64,000 nt of DNA from Agarilytica sp033852165 (GCA_033852165.1 JAWSUZ010000008.1:1-64000); one strand, 5' to 3'; positions 42,811 to 52,200 are shown, numbered from the stretch's first letter. Notes: generated by a model not told the origin, from the sequence alone. Program-made: numbers and translations.

Positions 42811-43518
42811 TTAGGCTTTGACGTTCTTAACAAACCGGGCATAAATCTCATCAATATTTTCTAAAATTTCTTCTTTCAACACGATATCACTACTTTTTAT
42901 AGTGGACACAATTAAAGACAGCGATAGATTTTTATCGTATACCTCTGCTATCGGTCTGTAGCTTAGATGCCAAGGCTCAGCTGCAACCCCCCCTAAAAAG
43001 TCTTCATAGGGTCGAAAAAAATCGCTAGCCTCATTCTGAAAGTATTGATCTAGCCAGTAATAAAACCTTTCAAAAGGGCCATTTTTTTTCGTTTCTTTTA
43101 CAGTCAATTGCAAAGTGTAATTATCATCAACAGCTGCCGCATCGAAAATATCGAAATCAGATCCCCAGTGATGTCGAGACGCCCCCGGTAACGCAGTCCA
43201 CCGTAAAATGGAAAATAATAATTCGCTTTTATCGACAAAACTAATATCCATCGGCTCTTCATTTTCATCTAAAACCTGTCGCTTCCCTGTCGCTTTGTCA
43301 TTCCATATTCGCAACTGCTGGTCAAAACTTCTAAAGCCACTTACAAGCATCAAATCAAATCCGGCAAGCGCTGCCTTTTGCTTCAGCGCAGCAATTGCAT
43401 TCACTACGTCACAATGAATTGGCTTTTCAAGTGTTACAAAATCTATGCTTTGGGAGTCTTTCCCCAAGGATGCCGCATTTAACACATTTTTTTTGTTAAG
43501 TTTGTCTACATTCATCAC
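42811..43518 (-). CDS. M15-family D-Ala-D-Ala carboxypeptidase-like protein
   Basis: Zinc peptidase of the VanY type, 235 residues. Seen: LVSGFRSFDQQLRIWNDKATG, the metal site SRHHWGSDFDIFD (His and Asp) and EPWHLSYRP with Glu and His. I see no clear signal peptide, so a cytoplasmic or recycling role is possible, unlike typical exported members. It is followed after one base by a HAD phosphatase gene. It is a distinct protein from the broken M15-like gene at 4915-5367. Confidence 0.88.
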   Translation of the reverse strand: MMNVDKLNKKNVLNAASLGKDSQSIDFVTLEKPIHCDVVNAIAALKQKAALAGFDLMLVSGFRSFDQQLRIWNDKATGKRQVLDENEEPMDISFVDKSELLFSILRWTALPGASRHHWGSDFDIFDAAAVDDNYTLQLTVKETKKNGPFERFYYWLDQYFQNEASDFFRPYEDFLGGVAAEPWHLSYRPIAEVYDKNLSLSLIVSTIKSSDIVLKEEILENIDEIYARFVKNVKA

Positions 43519-43791
43519 TTTTTACCGTAAAACGCTTTGCGTGTTTTTGATAAATCTGTATTATCAACTGTCGCTTTGTTCTGCTTCGACCATCTTGAAT
43601 TCAGAGCGACTTTAAACCTTCTTTAAAAACTTTGAACTACTTTTGAAGCATATCTGAAGTACAGGACGCTCAAAAGTGCAAAGGAATATTAAGAAGTGAG
43701 AGTTTGAAAATACTCTGCCGAAGCAAAAACTATATAATTATAACGTGTACATCAATATTCTAATAATAATGCTCTTCGGAGATCTCAACGC

Positions 43792-44067
43792 ATGACTTCC
43801 AACTCTGGGGATCTACTCGGTCTTAAAAACCTCGGGATGGCCTCTGTAAATATTCTACACGCCGTAGGCGTAAACTCTTACGACGATCTTTCTGAGATGG
43901 GCGCCGTAGAAGCTTACTGCAGAATTAAATCTCGTGGCATTCAAGTGTCCAAAGTGATGCTTTACGCATTGCAGGGCGCCCTTATGGACGTCCACTGGAA
44001 CGATTTAACACCCGACCTAAAATCACAACTAGTTGCTGAAGCCGAACAGTTTGGCCAAACTGCTTAG
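43792..44067 (+). CDS. TfoX C-terminal-domain protein
   Basis: Stand-alone TfoX_C domain, 91 residues: LLGLKNLGMASVNILHAVGVNSYDDLSEMGAVEAYCRIK, a helix-hairpin-helix-like fold. Full-length TfoX/Sxy regulates competence, but stand-alone copies are common and of unknown role. CGGAG precedes the ATG. The leader contains TAATAATAAT (43761-43770) close to the ribosome site. It is followed 12 bases later by a Rieske-type gene, likely in one transcript. Confidence 0.85.
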   Translation: MTSNSGDLLGLKNLGMASVNILHAVGVNSYDDLSEMGAVEAYCRIKSRGIQVSKVMLYALQGALMDVHWNDLTPDLKSQLVAEAEQFGQTA

Positions 44068-44079
44068 TCGCAACTTCAG

Positions 44080-44412
44080 GTGAACGTATTTCTATGCCGC
44101 TCTAATGAAATTTCCGAAGGCCAATGCAAAGCGTTTTCTCTCGAACAAAATAATCTTTTTTTGCTGCGACGCAAAACCATTGTCTACGCATATTCAAATC
44201 GCTGCCCTCACATGGGAACGCCTCTAAACTGGCTCCCAGATCAATTCATGGATAGCGAAGAAGAATTTATTCAGTGCTCAACACACAGCGCCTTATTCAT
44301 TGCTGAAACCGGCGAATGCATCTCAGGGCCCTGTAACGGCCAAACCCTAACGCCGATAGCCATTATTGAGCAAGATCACGGCATTTATCTCTCTCAACAC
44401 ACCCCCACCTAA
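44080..44412 (+). CDS. Rieske [2Fe-2S] small protein
   Basis: Soluble Rieske ferredoxin-like protein, 110 residues. Both cluster motifs are present: NRCPHMGTPL (Cys-x-His) and CSTHSALF (Cys-x2-His), 25 residues apart, then TGECISGPC. Likely a one-electron carrier or the ferredoxin part of an oxygenase; no oxygenase gene is near. The start is a GTG 12 bases after the TfoX-like stop. Its 3' end faces sfsA. Confidence 0.85.
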   Translation: MNVFLCRSNEISEGQCKAFSLEQNNLFLLRRKTIVYAYSNRCPHMGTPLNWLPDQFMDSEEEFIQCSTHSALFIAETGECISGPCNGQTLTPIAIIEQDHGIYLSQHTPT

Positions 44413-44426
44413 GCTCAGGTCACAAA

Positions 44427-45125
44427 TTACAGCAATACAGGTATGGCTCTCGACAAGCGAATCTCCAGCTCATTAATATCTGCACGGTAAGCCAAGATCT
44501 CCACCCCCTCTCTGGCAGCACGACGAAGTGCAGCACCATAACCTGGGTCAATCTCATCAGCAGGTAACACACGCTCAATTCCTGTGTGCTGTACACAAAA
44601 TAACAGGACTGCTCGATCCCCCAAGCGTTTAATTTGAACAAGCTCATCGATATGACGCACTGCCCGCTCACTCTTAGCATCCGGAAACAAACCCACCCCG
44701 TCACCCATACCAAGCGTTACACTCTTCACCTCCACGTAACACTTCTGCTCTCCCTCGGTCAGTAAAAAATCAAGCCGGCTCTTCTCCCCGATTTTCACCT
44801 CTCTCTTTAATTCACTGTAACCAGCCAATTCAGTTATAACGCCAGATAGGACCCCCTCTTCAACAAGCGCATTGGCTCGCACAGAATTAATCCCTGCAAT
44901 ATGTCCCGTAGACGTTGTCGCTAACTCCCAGCCATAGCGATATTTCCGCTTTGGATTTTGGGCGTCTCGCAACCAACAAATCGCCCCCTCAACAACACAA
45001 TTGGTCATCCCCCCAGTGTTCGGGCAATGCACTGTAATACGCTCTCCCGCCAATTCAACGTCAGCCAAAAAGCGCTTATAACGCCGTAATAAAGTCGCTG
45101 TAACCAAAGGAGGATCAAATTTCAT
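44427..45125 (-). CDS. sfsA: SfsA-family protein
   Basis: Sugar fermentation stimulation protein family, about 232 residues, with an N-terminal OB-like part and a restriction-endonuclease-like core. Seen: KRFLADVELAGERITVHCPNTG, RKYRYGWEL, GEKSRLDFLLTEGEQKCYVEVKSVTL with Asp/Glu-x-Lys, and FPDAKSERAVRHIDELV. Its true activity is unclear; nucleic-acid binding is reported for the E. coli member. The ATG at 45125 is preferred over a TTG at 45149. In many gammaproteobacteria it lies beside dksA, as here. Confidence 0.93.
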   Translation of the reverse strand: MKFDPPLVTATLLRRYKRFLADVELAGERITVHCPNTGGMTNCVVEGAICWLRDAQNPKRKYRYGWELATTSTGHIAGINSVRANALVEEGVLSGVITELAGYSELKREVKIGEKSRLDFLLTEGEQKCYVEVKSVTLGMGDGVGLFPDAKSERAVRHIDELVQIKRLGDRAVLLFCVQHTGIERVLPADEIDPGYGAALRRAAREGVEILAYRADINELEIRLSRAIPVLL

Positions 45126-45350
45126 GACGCATTTTCTCAAGGTTTCCAAAAAGAAAGCCGATTCGGCTTAGACATCTGGCGCGACTTAGTGAAAATTTCA
45201 ACGCCGCGCGCTATGATAAAAACCACTAGCGCAGGTTAGCCAGATCTGGTAGTTTTCTCGCCCGGGTCCAACCGGCCAAATTATTGGCCCTTGAAAGCAG
45301 CTAATGCGCCCCAAAATAGTGTCCGAATCTAAGCAAAAGGCTATATCGAG

Positions 45351-45791
45351 ATGCCAGAATCACAAACAAAACCGGGCTTTGCTCTAGGCGACTTCATTCC
45401 ATACGAATTGAAGGACGGCGAAGAGTACATGAACGATTCACAAAGAGCACACTTCCGCGACTTACTCATGTCATGGAAAAAAGAGCTGATGGAAGAAGTT
45501 GATCGTACGGTTAGTCACATGAAAGACGAAGCCGCAAACTTCCCAGACCCCGCTGACCGCGCCAGCCAAGAAGAAGAGTTTAGCCTAGAGCTTCGCACTC
45601 GGGACAGAGAGCGAAAACTTATCAAGAAGATTGATAGCACTCTAGAATTACTAGGCTCTGATGATTACGGTTTTTGCGACGCCTGCGGCGTAGAGATTGG
45701 CGTAAGGCGCCTCGAAGCACGCCCGACCGCCACACTATGCGTGGATTGTAAGACCCTCGACGAAATCAAAGAAAAACAAACGCTCGGTTAA
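45351..45791 (+). CDS. dksA: RNA polymerase-binding factor DksA
   Basis: Works with (p)ppGpp to redirect transcription in the stringent response. It is 146 residues: coiled coil (RAHFRDLLMSWKKELMEEVD … NFPDPADRASQEEEFSLELR) with the Asp pair at its tip (DPADRA), then a four-Cys zinc finger CDACG … CVDC. It is directly upstream of gluQRS, the standard order. Confidence 0.97.
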   Translation: MPESQTKPGFALGDFIPYELKDGEEYMNDSQRAHFRDLLMSWKKELMEEVDRTVSHMKDEAANFPDPADRASQEEEFSLELRTRDRERKLIKKIDSTLELLGSDDYGFCDACGVEIGVRRLEARPTATLCVDCKTLDEIKEKQTLG

Positions 45792-45876
45792 GTCTTGTTT
45801 GAATTCTTGGCTGGCTCGATTTTCGACACGCCAAGAATTCAGATTGAGGGCGTAAGTAACATTTTGGCCTCGCCTC

Positions 45877-46794
45877 ATGCCCTTTCTGCACTCCTCATGC
45901 GACTCTCAATATATTGGTCGGTTCGCGCCGTCCCCAAGTGGCCCTTTGCACATGGGGTCTTTGATGTGCGCGCTCGCCAGCTACCTGGACGCAAAACACA
46001 ACTTAGGCAAATGGCTACTTCGGATAGAAGACATCGATCCACCTAGAGAGCCCTCAGGAGCCAGTAAGGCCATCCAGAAATCTCTCGCGTCTCATGGATT
46101 ACACTGGGACGACGACATCACCTTTCAAAGCAATCACTCGGAACGCTACGCCGATGCACTTAACACTTTGCGCAACGCCAATTTTCTGTATCAATGCACC
46201 TGCACCCGAAAAAGATTGGCAAGCATTCCTGTAGGTTATGATGGAAACTGTCGCTCACTAAAGTACGAGATCGACACTCCATCATCAACTCGCCTCAACA
46301 TTGAGTCTGCCTGCAAACACAATTCACTGACCCCATTAATTTGCGTGAATGACAAGGTTCAGCAACAGACGAAAGAAGATCTCAGCCATGCTGGCGACTT
46401 CATTATTCATAGAAAAGATGGTCTCTTTGCCTACCAGCTGGCAGTTGTTGTCGACGACATTAACCAAGGGATAACCCACATCGTAAGAGGCTCCGACCTT
46501 TACGATTGCACCGGGAAGCAAGTTTTTTTAACTCAGCTATTAAACGGAACTGCTATTGAATATGCGCATATACCGGTTTTGTGTACTCATAATGGCAACA
46601 AGTTAAGCAAACAAAACCACGCCCCCGGGATTGAAGATAGCAATGCATCACAAAACATTTTTTGCGCACTAAAATACCTACTGCAATCCCCGCCACCAGA
46701 GCTTAACGGCGGCCCAATTGAAGCAATTCTTAGTTGGGCCATCCAAAATTGGAATATCAATAAACTATCTCGGCGTGAAAAAGTTCTTCTCTAA
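45877..46794 (+). CDS. gluQ: Glutamyl-Q tRNA(Asp) synthetase
   Basis: Attaches glutamate to queuosine in the anticodon loop of tRNA(Asp). A truncated glutamyl-tRNA-synthetase catalytic core of 305 residues: GRFAPSPSGPLHMGSL (HIGH-like), RIEDIDPPREPSG, zinc-site Cys residues in YQCTCTRKRL and later, YQLAVVVDDINQGITHIVRGSDL, and a KLSKQNHAP KMSKS-like loop. It lies between dksA and cbrX. Synteny with Pseudomonas is strong. Confidence 0.95.
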   Translation: MPFLHSSCDSQYIGRFAPSPSGPLHMGSLMCALASYLDAKHNLGKWLLRIEDIDPPREPSGASKAIQKSLASHGLHWDDDITFQSNHSERYADALNTLRNANFLYQCTCTRKRLASIPVGYDGNCRSLKYEIDTPSSTRLNIESACKHNSLTPLICVNDKVQQQTKEDLSHAGDFIIHRKDGLFAYQLAVVVDDINQGITHIVRGSDLYDCTGKQVFLTQLLNGTAIEYAHIPVLCTHNGNKLSKQNHAPGIEDSNASQNIFCALKYLLQSPPPELNGGPIEAILSWAIQNWNINKLSRREKVLL

Positions 46795-46972
46795 CCCCCC
46801 ATTACTCCACCTGCTCATTGATCAGACCTCCTACCGCCCCCGTCATCAACCAAGCCCAGATATTGGCTCCCACTAAAAACCCGCCAAGACCAAAGCCACT
46901 ATTCAAGTAAGCGCTGTCTACGTGCATGCAAGCTTTGTTACACTGCGCCTTCAACACCAATAAGCAAATACC

Positions 46973-47149
46973 ATGAACAAACAACGCCCACTGCTCATCA
47001 TTATTTTGCTAATTTATATCTTCACGCCCAGTATTTTCAAATGGATGATTAGCGAAGACGGCCACTGGTATCGCCCATTCATCGTATGGCTAGTTGTAAT
47101 AGTCGCCGCTTTTCTTTTGCAATTGAGACGAAAAAACCATGACATTTAG
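46973..47149 (+). CDS. cbrX: CbrX-like small membrane protein
   Basis: Frame of 58 codons overlapping the cbrA start by 11 bases. Two hydrophobic helices (LLIIILLIYIFTPSIF and PFIVWLVVIVAAFLLQL) around a short charged loop, ending in a basic tail. In Pseudomonas a small ORF of the same size and place (cbrX) controls cbrA by translational coupling. I assign it by position, size and topology. It is on the plus strand, opposite to a spurious frame at 46802-46984. Confidence 0.75.
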   Translation: MNKQRPLLIIILLIYIFTPSIFKWMISEDGHWYRPFIVWLVVIVAAFLLQLRRKNHDI

Positions 47150-50105
47150 CTTTCTTCACGTCGCTCTCATTGGTGTCGTCTATATACTAATTCTCTTCGG
47201 TATCGCCCACGCAACAGAGAAAGGATGGATACCCGACAAGGTCGTGTTCCACCCTATCGTCTACGTATTTTCATTGGGGGTTTTTGCGAGCGCCTGGTCA
47301 TTTTATGGCGTAATTGATTTGGCTCAACGCTATGGCTACGGAGCATTAGCCTACTATCTCGGCACAGGCATCTTGTTTTTATTCGCTCCGCTCACATTAA
47401 AACCGCTAATGGAGCTAGCCAGACGCTATCAAATTACGTCAACAGCAGATCTTTTTACTTTCCGCTATCACAGCCATTCCGTTGGCGGCTTCGTTACATT
47501 TTGCATGCTATTCGCCATGATTCCGTTGCTCGCCCTTCAAATTCAGGCCGTCGGCGACACGATTCACATCCTTACCCTTTACTCCGCTAAGGAGATGAAC
47601 CCGGTAGGCCTAACATTTGGTTCTCGCGAAATGCTTGCCTTAATGTACTGTATCGTTATTGCCTTTTTTGCCATGTCATTTGGCTCCAATCGCGAACGCC
47701 ATAAAGGCCTCATTACCGCTATGGCATTCGAATCCTTGGTTAAATTGTGCGGTTTATTAGCGGTAGGGTTTTTCGCCGCTTATTACGTATTTGACGGCTT
47801 AGATGACATTGATAATTGGTTAACGGAAAATCCGATTTACATGGAGGAATTGCACTCGACGACAAACGTGTCATCCTTCCACACCATGCTACTGGTATTT
47901 ATTTCAACAGCAGTTGCAATGCCGCATTTTTTTCATATGGCTGTGGTCGAGAATACAACAAAAGAATCATCACGAATTGTAAGCTGGGCTTTCCCCTTGT
48001 TTCTTTTTTTAATGGCTCTACCCGTTTTTCCTATTTTATGGGCAGGGATAAAACTCGAAAGCGAAATACCCGTTGAGTATTTTCCGCTCGCCATCCCCAT
48101 CGCCTCAGGTAACGCAACCTTTACGATTATTGCCTTCATCGCTGGCCTATCAGCCGCAACAGGCGCCATGATTGCAATCGCTTTATCCCTTGCAACCATG
48201 ATTATGAACCACTGGATACTCCCAGCGACCCCTCTACGCACAAAAAAGGGAATTTACGCCCAGCTTATTCAGATTAAAAAAATCTTGATCGCGGTTGTTA
48301 TTGCAACTGGATACGCATTTTATATCGCCCTAAGCAATGAATTTAACTTAACCGATTTAGCCATTTGCGCCTTTATTGCTACGCTGCAATTTTTGCCCGG
48401 CATTATTGGTGTTGTATATTGGCCCCTCGGGAATGTGCGCGGTTTTGTTGCCGGATTATTCGTCGGCATGACCGTGTGGTTTTGGGGGATATTCATTCCC
48501 ATGCTTTCAGGTGACCACGAATATTTAGTTGATGTCTTTGATCAAAACTTTGCTCTGGGCATCGATCTTTGGACTGAAATTTCACTGTGGTCTGTAGCGT
48601 TAAATGCGATTGTTTTTATTACCGTTTCTCGCCTGACTAAACAATCAGACGCAGAACGTTACAGCGCGGAATTATGCTCTCAGGACGAACTTAGCCACCC
48701 TATTCGCCTAACCCTCGACTGCCGTTCGCCAGAAGAAATGATTGAGCGGCTAAGCAGCCGCATCGGTGAATCCACCGCGCAAATTGAAATGGATAAAGCC
48801 CTATTAAGCTTGGGGCTTAACCCGAATGAAAGTCGCCCTTACGCTTTACGCCGATTACGGGATGAAGTTGAAGCCAACCTTTCCGGGCTACTTGGCATTG
48901 CAATGGCTAACGAGATTATCAATACGCAATTGCCCTTCATTGTGCCTGAAACAGACGCCGCCACGGATATCACGTTTGTCGAAAACCGCTTGAGTGATAT
49001 GCGTGACGAATTAACCGGCGTTGCCGCCGAACTCAACCAGCTACGACTTTACCACCGTCGCACGTTTGAAGAATTACCCCTTGCCGCATGCTCAATAGGT
49101 AAGGACATGGAAATAATGCTGTGGAACAGCGCAATGGAAGACCTTACCGGCATCAAAAGCGAGGTTGTCACGGGGTCAACGATGGAAGAAATGCTAGACC
49201 CTTGGGGGCCATTACTCACGGATTTTCTTGCCTCAGGCAAAGCGCACTATTACAAACAGCAAGTTGAACTAGCAGGCAAGATCCATTGGATTTCTATCCA
49301 TAAAGCCGTCATCCCATCGTCTTTTGTACGCAAAGTCGAAAGCCAAGTTATCTTGCTTGAAGACGTTACCCACTTGCAACAATTAGAAAATGAATTAATC
49401 CACAGTGAGCGCCTCGCGTCTATCGGACGCTTGGCCGCAGGCGTCGCCCATGAAATTGGTAACCCGGTTACCGGCATCGCCTGCTTAGCCCAGAATATGA
49501 AATATGAAACCGATAACGAAGAGGTTTTAGAGTCCGCCGCACAAATTCTCTCCCAAACTCAGCGTGTAAGCCGCATTGTTCAGTCACTCGTTAGCTTTTC
49601 TCATTCTGGCCGACATGATCAGGAGCATATTGCAGAAAGCGTTAACTTGTGGGAGTGCGCCAACGAAGCAATCAACTTGGTGGCCTTACAAAAAGAACTC
49701 GGCACCATGCATTATGAAAACACCATCCCCGAAAACCTGCAATTTATTGGCGACGGCCAACGCATGATTCAAGTATTTGTAAACTTATTGTCTAATGCCC
49801 GTGACGCTAGCCCCTCGGAATCCCGGATTCACATACACGCAGAAGAACATGCCCCCGAATTACACGTATCCGTGACCGACGAAGGCTCTGGCATTCCTGA
49901 TGAGATTCAGGACCAGATTCTCGAACCGTTTTTCACCACAAAAGAGCCGGGAGAAGGCACCGGGCTGGGACTAGCCATGGTCTATAGCATCATAGACGCA
50001 CACAAAGGCAGTATTGATGTCATCAGTCCAGCCGATCCCCTGTTACAAAAGGGCACGAAATTTGTGTTAAAACTGCCCATGCCCCTTGAATCTCCGGAGC
50101 GTTAG
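47139..50105 (+). CDS. cbrA: Sensor kinase CbrA (SLC5 transporter-like kinase)
   Basis: Hybrid sensor/transporter of 988 residues. About 12-13 helices of a sodium:solute symporter (SLC5) domain to about residue 500, a cytoplasmic linker, a PAS domain (LRLYHRRTFEELPLAACSIG … WNSAMEDLTGI), then the kinase: H-box AAGVAHEIGNPVTGIACLA, N-box NLLSNARDASPSE, G-boxes DEGSGIP and GEGTGLGLAMVYSI. In Pseudomonas CbrA with CbrB governs carbon/nitrogen choice and histidine uptake. There is no receiver domain. It is translationally coupled to cbrX. Confidence 0.95.
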   Translation: MTFSFLHVALIGVVYILILFGIAHATEKGWIPDKVVFHPIVYVFSLGVFASAWSFYGVIDLAQRYGYGALAYYLGTGILFLFAPLTLKPLMELARRYQITSTADLFTFRYHSHSVGGFVTFCMLFAMIPLLALQIQAVGDTIHILTLYSAKEMNPVGLTFGSREMLALMYCIVIAFFAMSFGSNRERHKGLITAMAFESLVKLCGLLAVGFFAAYYVFDGLDDIDNWLTENPIYMEELHSTTNVSSFHTMLLVFISTAVAMPHFFHMAVVENTTKESSRIVSWAFPLFLFLMALPVFPILWAGIKLESEIPVEYFPLAIPIASGNATFTIIAFIAGLSAATGAMIAIALSLATMIMNHWILPATPLRTKKGIYAQLIQIKKILIAVVIATGYAFYIALSNEFNLTDLAICAFIATLQFLPGIIGVVYWPLGNVRGFVAGLFVGMTVWFWGIFIPMLSGDHEYLVDVFDQNFALGIDLWTEISLWSVALNAIVFITVSRLTKQSDAERYSAELCSQDELSHPIRLTLDCRSPEEMIERLSSRIGESTAQIEMDKALLSLGLNPNESRPYALRRLRDEVEANLSGLLGIAMANEIINTQLPFIVPETDAATDITFVENRLSDMRDELTGVAAELNQLRLYHRRTFEELPLAACSIGKDMEIMLWNSAMEDLTGIKSEVVTGSTMEEMLDPWGPLLTDFLASGKAHYYKQQVELAGKIHWISIHKAVIPSSFVRKVESQVILLEDVTHLQQLENELIHSERLASIGRLAAGVAHEIGNPVTGIACLAQNMKYETDNEEVLESAAQILSQTQRVSRIVQSLVSFSHSGRHDQEHIAESVNLWECANEAINLVALQKELGTMHYENTIPENLQFIGDGQRMIQVFVNLLSNARDASPSESRIHIHAEEHAPELHVSVTDEGSGIPDEIQDQILEPFFTTKEPGEGTGLGLAMVYSIIDAHKGSIDVISPADPLLQKGTKFVLKLPMPLESPER

Positions 50106-50148
50106 CGTGACACTAGAGCGCTTGATCTTTTTTTAGCTAAGGCTAACC

Positions 50149-50165
50149 GGGGGCCGAAGGCCCCT
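50149..50165 (+). terminator. GC hairpin between cbrA and cbrB
   Basis: GGGGCC (50150-50155) pairs with GGCCCC (50159-50164) around GAA, followed by TATTTA. It is a weak terminator or attenuator that could uncouple cbrB from cbrA. The gap is about 170 bases. Confidence 0.5.
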
Positions 50166-50274
50166 ATTTACACAGCGGTATTCGCGATTATTAGATTTTT
50201 AATTACCCAAACCTATTTTAATTACCTAATACTAAAAGCTGCGTTGCACTGCAGCCATACTAAGTAAAACGTTT

Positions 50275-51678
50275 ATGAGCAAGATACTGATTGTTGAAGA
50301 TGAGGTTATTATTCGCACCGCACTGCGAAAACTATTAACTCGAAATAAGTACGATGTTAAGGAAGCTGGCTCCGTCAATGAAGCTATAGGCAAACACAAA
50401 CTCGATAACTTCGACCTCATTATCAGCGACCTGAGACTACCTGGCGCACCCGGCACAGACCTCATAAAACTTGCCGACGAAATTCCTGTTCTAATCATGA
50501 CAAGCTACGCAAGCCTCCGCTCTGCTGTCGATTCCATGCGTATGGGCGCCGTCGATTACATCGCCAAACCATTCGACCATGACGAAATGCTAGCCGCAGT
50601 TAAGCGCGTCATTGGGAAATCAAGCGCCATTCAACGTCTTGCACTCAACGCAAAAGGTAACGATACCGCCATAGAAGGCATGATTGGCACTAGCGCAGTG
50701 ATGAAATTGCTCTACGCAAAAATCCATAAGGTGGCTCCTACCAGCGCCACAGTATTAGTCACAGGCGAAACCGGAACCGGCAAAGAACTTGTAGCCCAGG
50801 CGCTTCATCGCGAAAGCCCACGCAAAGAAAAGGCTCTGATCTCCGTCAACTGTGCCGCAATCCCTGAAACACTCATTGAGGCAGAACTATTCGGACACGA
50901 AAAAGGCGCCTTCACCGGGGCCGCCAGTACGCGAGAAGGGCTTGTTGCCGCAGCCGACAACGGTACATTATTTTTAGATGAAATCGGTGAGCTACCACTC
51001 GAAGCGCAAGCTCGACTACTTCGTGTTTTGCAAGAGGGAGAAGTTCGCCCAATCGGCGCCATCGAGTCCAAAAAAGTGGATGTACGACTTGTCGCCGCAA
51101 CGCACCGAGACTTAGGACGATTAGTTCGAGAACGAAAATTTCGCGAAGATCTGTACTTCCGCATCAATGTCCTCCAAATCAAGTTACCCCCCCTAAGGGA
51201 GCGTGGTAAGGATATTTTGACCTTAGCGGAAACCTTTGTCAGACGCTTTTGTACTGAGATGCGCAAAGAGCCCCTGTCATTAACACCCGAAGCCATTCAA
51301 GCCATTACCACTTACACCTGGCCCGGCAATATTCGTGAGCTGGAAAATGCCATGCAACGCTCTGTGATTCTCTGCGAAGACGAAAAAGAAATTGATCATA
51401 CCGAACTCGCTATCGATTTAGACCTCGTTAGAGTTGATCCAGAGCTTTACCGAGAGCCTGCGCACGCCCCCATGATGAACGAGCCCCACCCAAGCGAACC
51501 AAACGAAGACTTATCGCTAGAGGATTACTTTCAGCGTTTTGTTCTCGAGCATCAGGACAGTATGAGCGAGACCGAACTGGCTCGAAAACTCGGTGTCAGC
51601 CGAAAATGTCTTTGGGAGCGCCGACAACGCCTTGGCATCCCGCGTAAAAAACCTACCCAATCTGCCGCCACAAAATAA
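50275..51678 (+). CDS. cbrB: Sigma-54-dependent response regulator CbrB
   Basis: NtrC-family activator, 467 residues. Receiver (LIVEDEVIIRTALRKLL, Asp in LIISDLRLPGAPG, Lys in YIAKPFDHDEM), AAA+ domain with ATP loop GETGTGKELVAQ, sigma-54 contact GAFTGA, Walker B GTLFLDEIGELPL, and a Fis-type helix-turn-helix (ETELARKLGVSRKCLWERRQ). It should activate the sigma-54 promoter 260 bases downstream. It is the partner of CbrA. Confidence 0.95.
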   Translation: MSKILIVEDEVIIRTALRKLLTRNKYDVKEAGSVNEAIGKHKLDNFDLIISDLRLPGAPGTDLIKLADEIPVLIMTSYASLRSAVDSMRMGAVDYIAKPFDHDEMLAAVKRVIGKSSAIQRLALNAKGNDTAIEGMIGTSAVMKLLYAKIHKVAPTSATVLVTGETGTGKELVAQALHRESPRKEKALISVNCAAIPETLIEAELFGHEKGAFTGAASTREGLVAAADNGTLFLDEIGELPLEAQARLLRVLQEGEVRPIGAIESKKVDVRLVAATHRDLGRLVRERKFREDLYFRINVLQIKLPPLRERGKDILTLAETFVRRFCTEMRKEPLSLTPEAIQAITTYTWPGNIRELENAMQRSVILCEDEKEIDHTELAIDLDLVRVDPELYREPAHAPMMNEPHPSEPNEDLSLEDYFQRFVLEHQDSMSETELARKLGVSRKCLWERRQRLGIPRKKPTQSAATK

Positions 51679-51810
51679 CGATTCGTTACACTTCAAATTC
51701 GATCAAATCAATATTCATGCTTTTTGCGCCATTTTGAAGCAAAAAGCATCATACCGCACCGCAGCAAGACCCCATACACGTCAAAATCGAGCTTTTTCAG
51801 CCAAAAAATG

Positions 51811-51859
51811 TGTTACCCGCGCCGAAACAAGGTAACAAGCATCGGCACATATGGTAACG
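51811..51859 (+). promoter_or_regulatory. Probable CbrB upstream activating sites
   Basis: TGTTAC (51811-51816) and GTAACA (51832-51837) form an inverted repeat with a 15-base spacer; a further half-site GTAACG lies at 51854-51859 and another, CGTTAC, at 51684-51689. The pair is centred about 137 bases before the predicted start of the sRNA, a usual enhancer distance. It matches my recollection of CbrB sites upstream of crcZ in Pseudomonas. Confidence 0.6.
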
Positions 51860-51934
51860 AGATTCCATAACCAAAGAGAATTAAAACACCCCCCCAAAAC
51901 CGTAACCTATTGATTTTAAAAGGTTTATCAATGT

Positions 51935-51950
51935 TGGCACGACCACTGCA
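51935..51950 (+). promoter_or_regulatory. Sigma-54 promoter of the sRNA
   Basis: TTGGCACGACCACTGCAT (51934-51951) fits the -24/-12 consensus: GG at 51936-51937 and GC at 51948-51949 with exactly ten bases between. Only one base differs from TGGCACG-N4-TTGCA. The start site is expected near 51961. Confidence 0.85.
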
Positions 51951-51960
51951 TTGGCTAACG

Positions 51961-52198
51961 TACAATAAAAACAATAGATAATAATAAAAACGAAAAACAT
52001 AACTAATAATAACAATAAATAATAAAAACAAAGCTGTAAGACAATAATAAGAACAATAAATAATAATAAAAAAGATAAGAAACTGACTTGCGTACCTTGG
52101 AATGGGATAGAACATTTGGACACGGAAGTGCCCGAGTTGATAATAAGAGAACAACTAATTAAAGTTTCTACGGGAAAGCTAAAGCTTTCCCGTTTTGA
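51961..52198 (+). ncRNA. CrcZ-like small RNA (A-rich, Hfq/Crc-binding type)
   Basis: Predicted RNA of about 238 bases between cbrB and pcnB, the exact place of crcZ in Pseudomonas. The first 120 bases are strings of AAYAAYAA-type words, for example AATAATAACAATAAATAATA (from about 52005) and ACAATAATAAGAACAATAAA (from 52041), with a further cluster near 52139-52158. Such words bind Hfq with Crc. Start is defined by the sigma-54 promoter, end by the terminator at 52170-52200. No convincing ORF lies on the plus strand. It is shorter than the about 400-base CrcZ. The role, sequestering Hfq/Crc to lift catabolite repression, is inferred from layout and motifs; Crc itself is not in the window. Confidence 0.8.
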
Positions 52199-52200
52199 TT
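52170..52200 (+). terminator. Terminator of the CrcZ-like RNA
   Basis: CGGGAAAGCT (52171-52180) pairs with AGCTTTCCCG (52183-52192), with an extra A-T pair outside, followed by TTTTGATTT. It is a strong intrinsic terminator separating the sRNA from pcnB. Confidence 0.9.

Noticed and set aside
46802..46984. 60-codon minus-strand frame
   Set aside because: It overlaps the start of the better supported cbrX frame and lacks a ribosome site.
51813..52154. 113-codon minus-strand frame rich in Leu, Ile, Phe, Tyr
   Set aside because: It is the reverse reading of the A-rich sRNA tract; long hydrophobic runs arise from TTATTATTG repeats. No start signals; the plus-strand promoter and terminator explain the region better.
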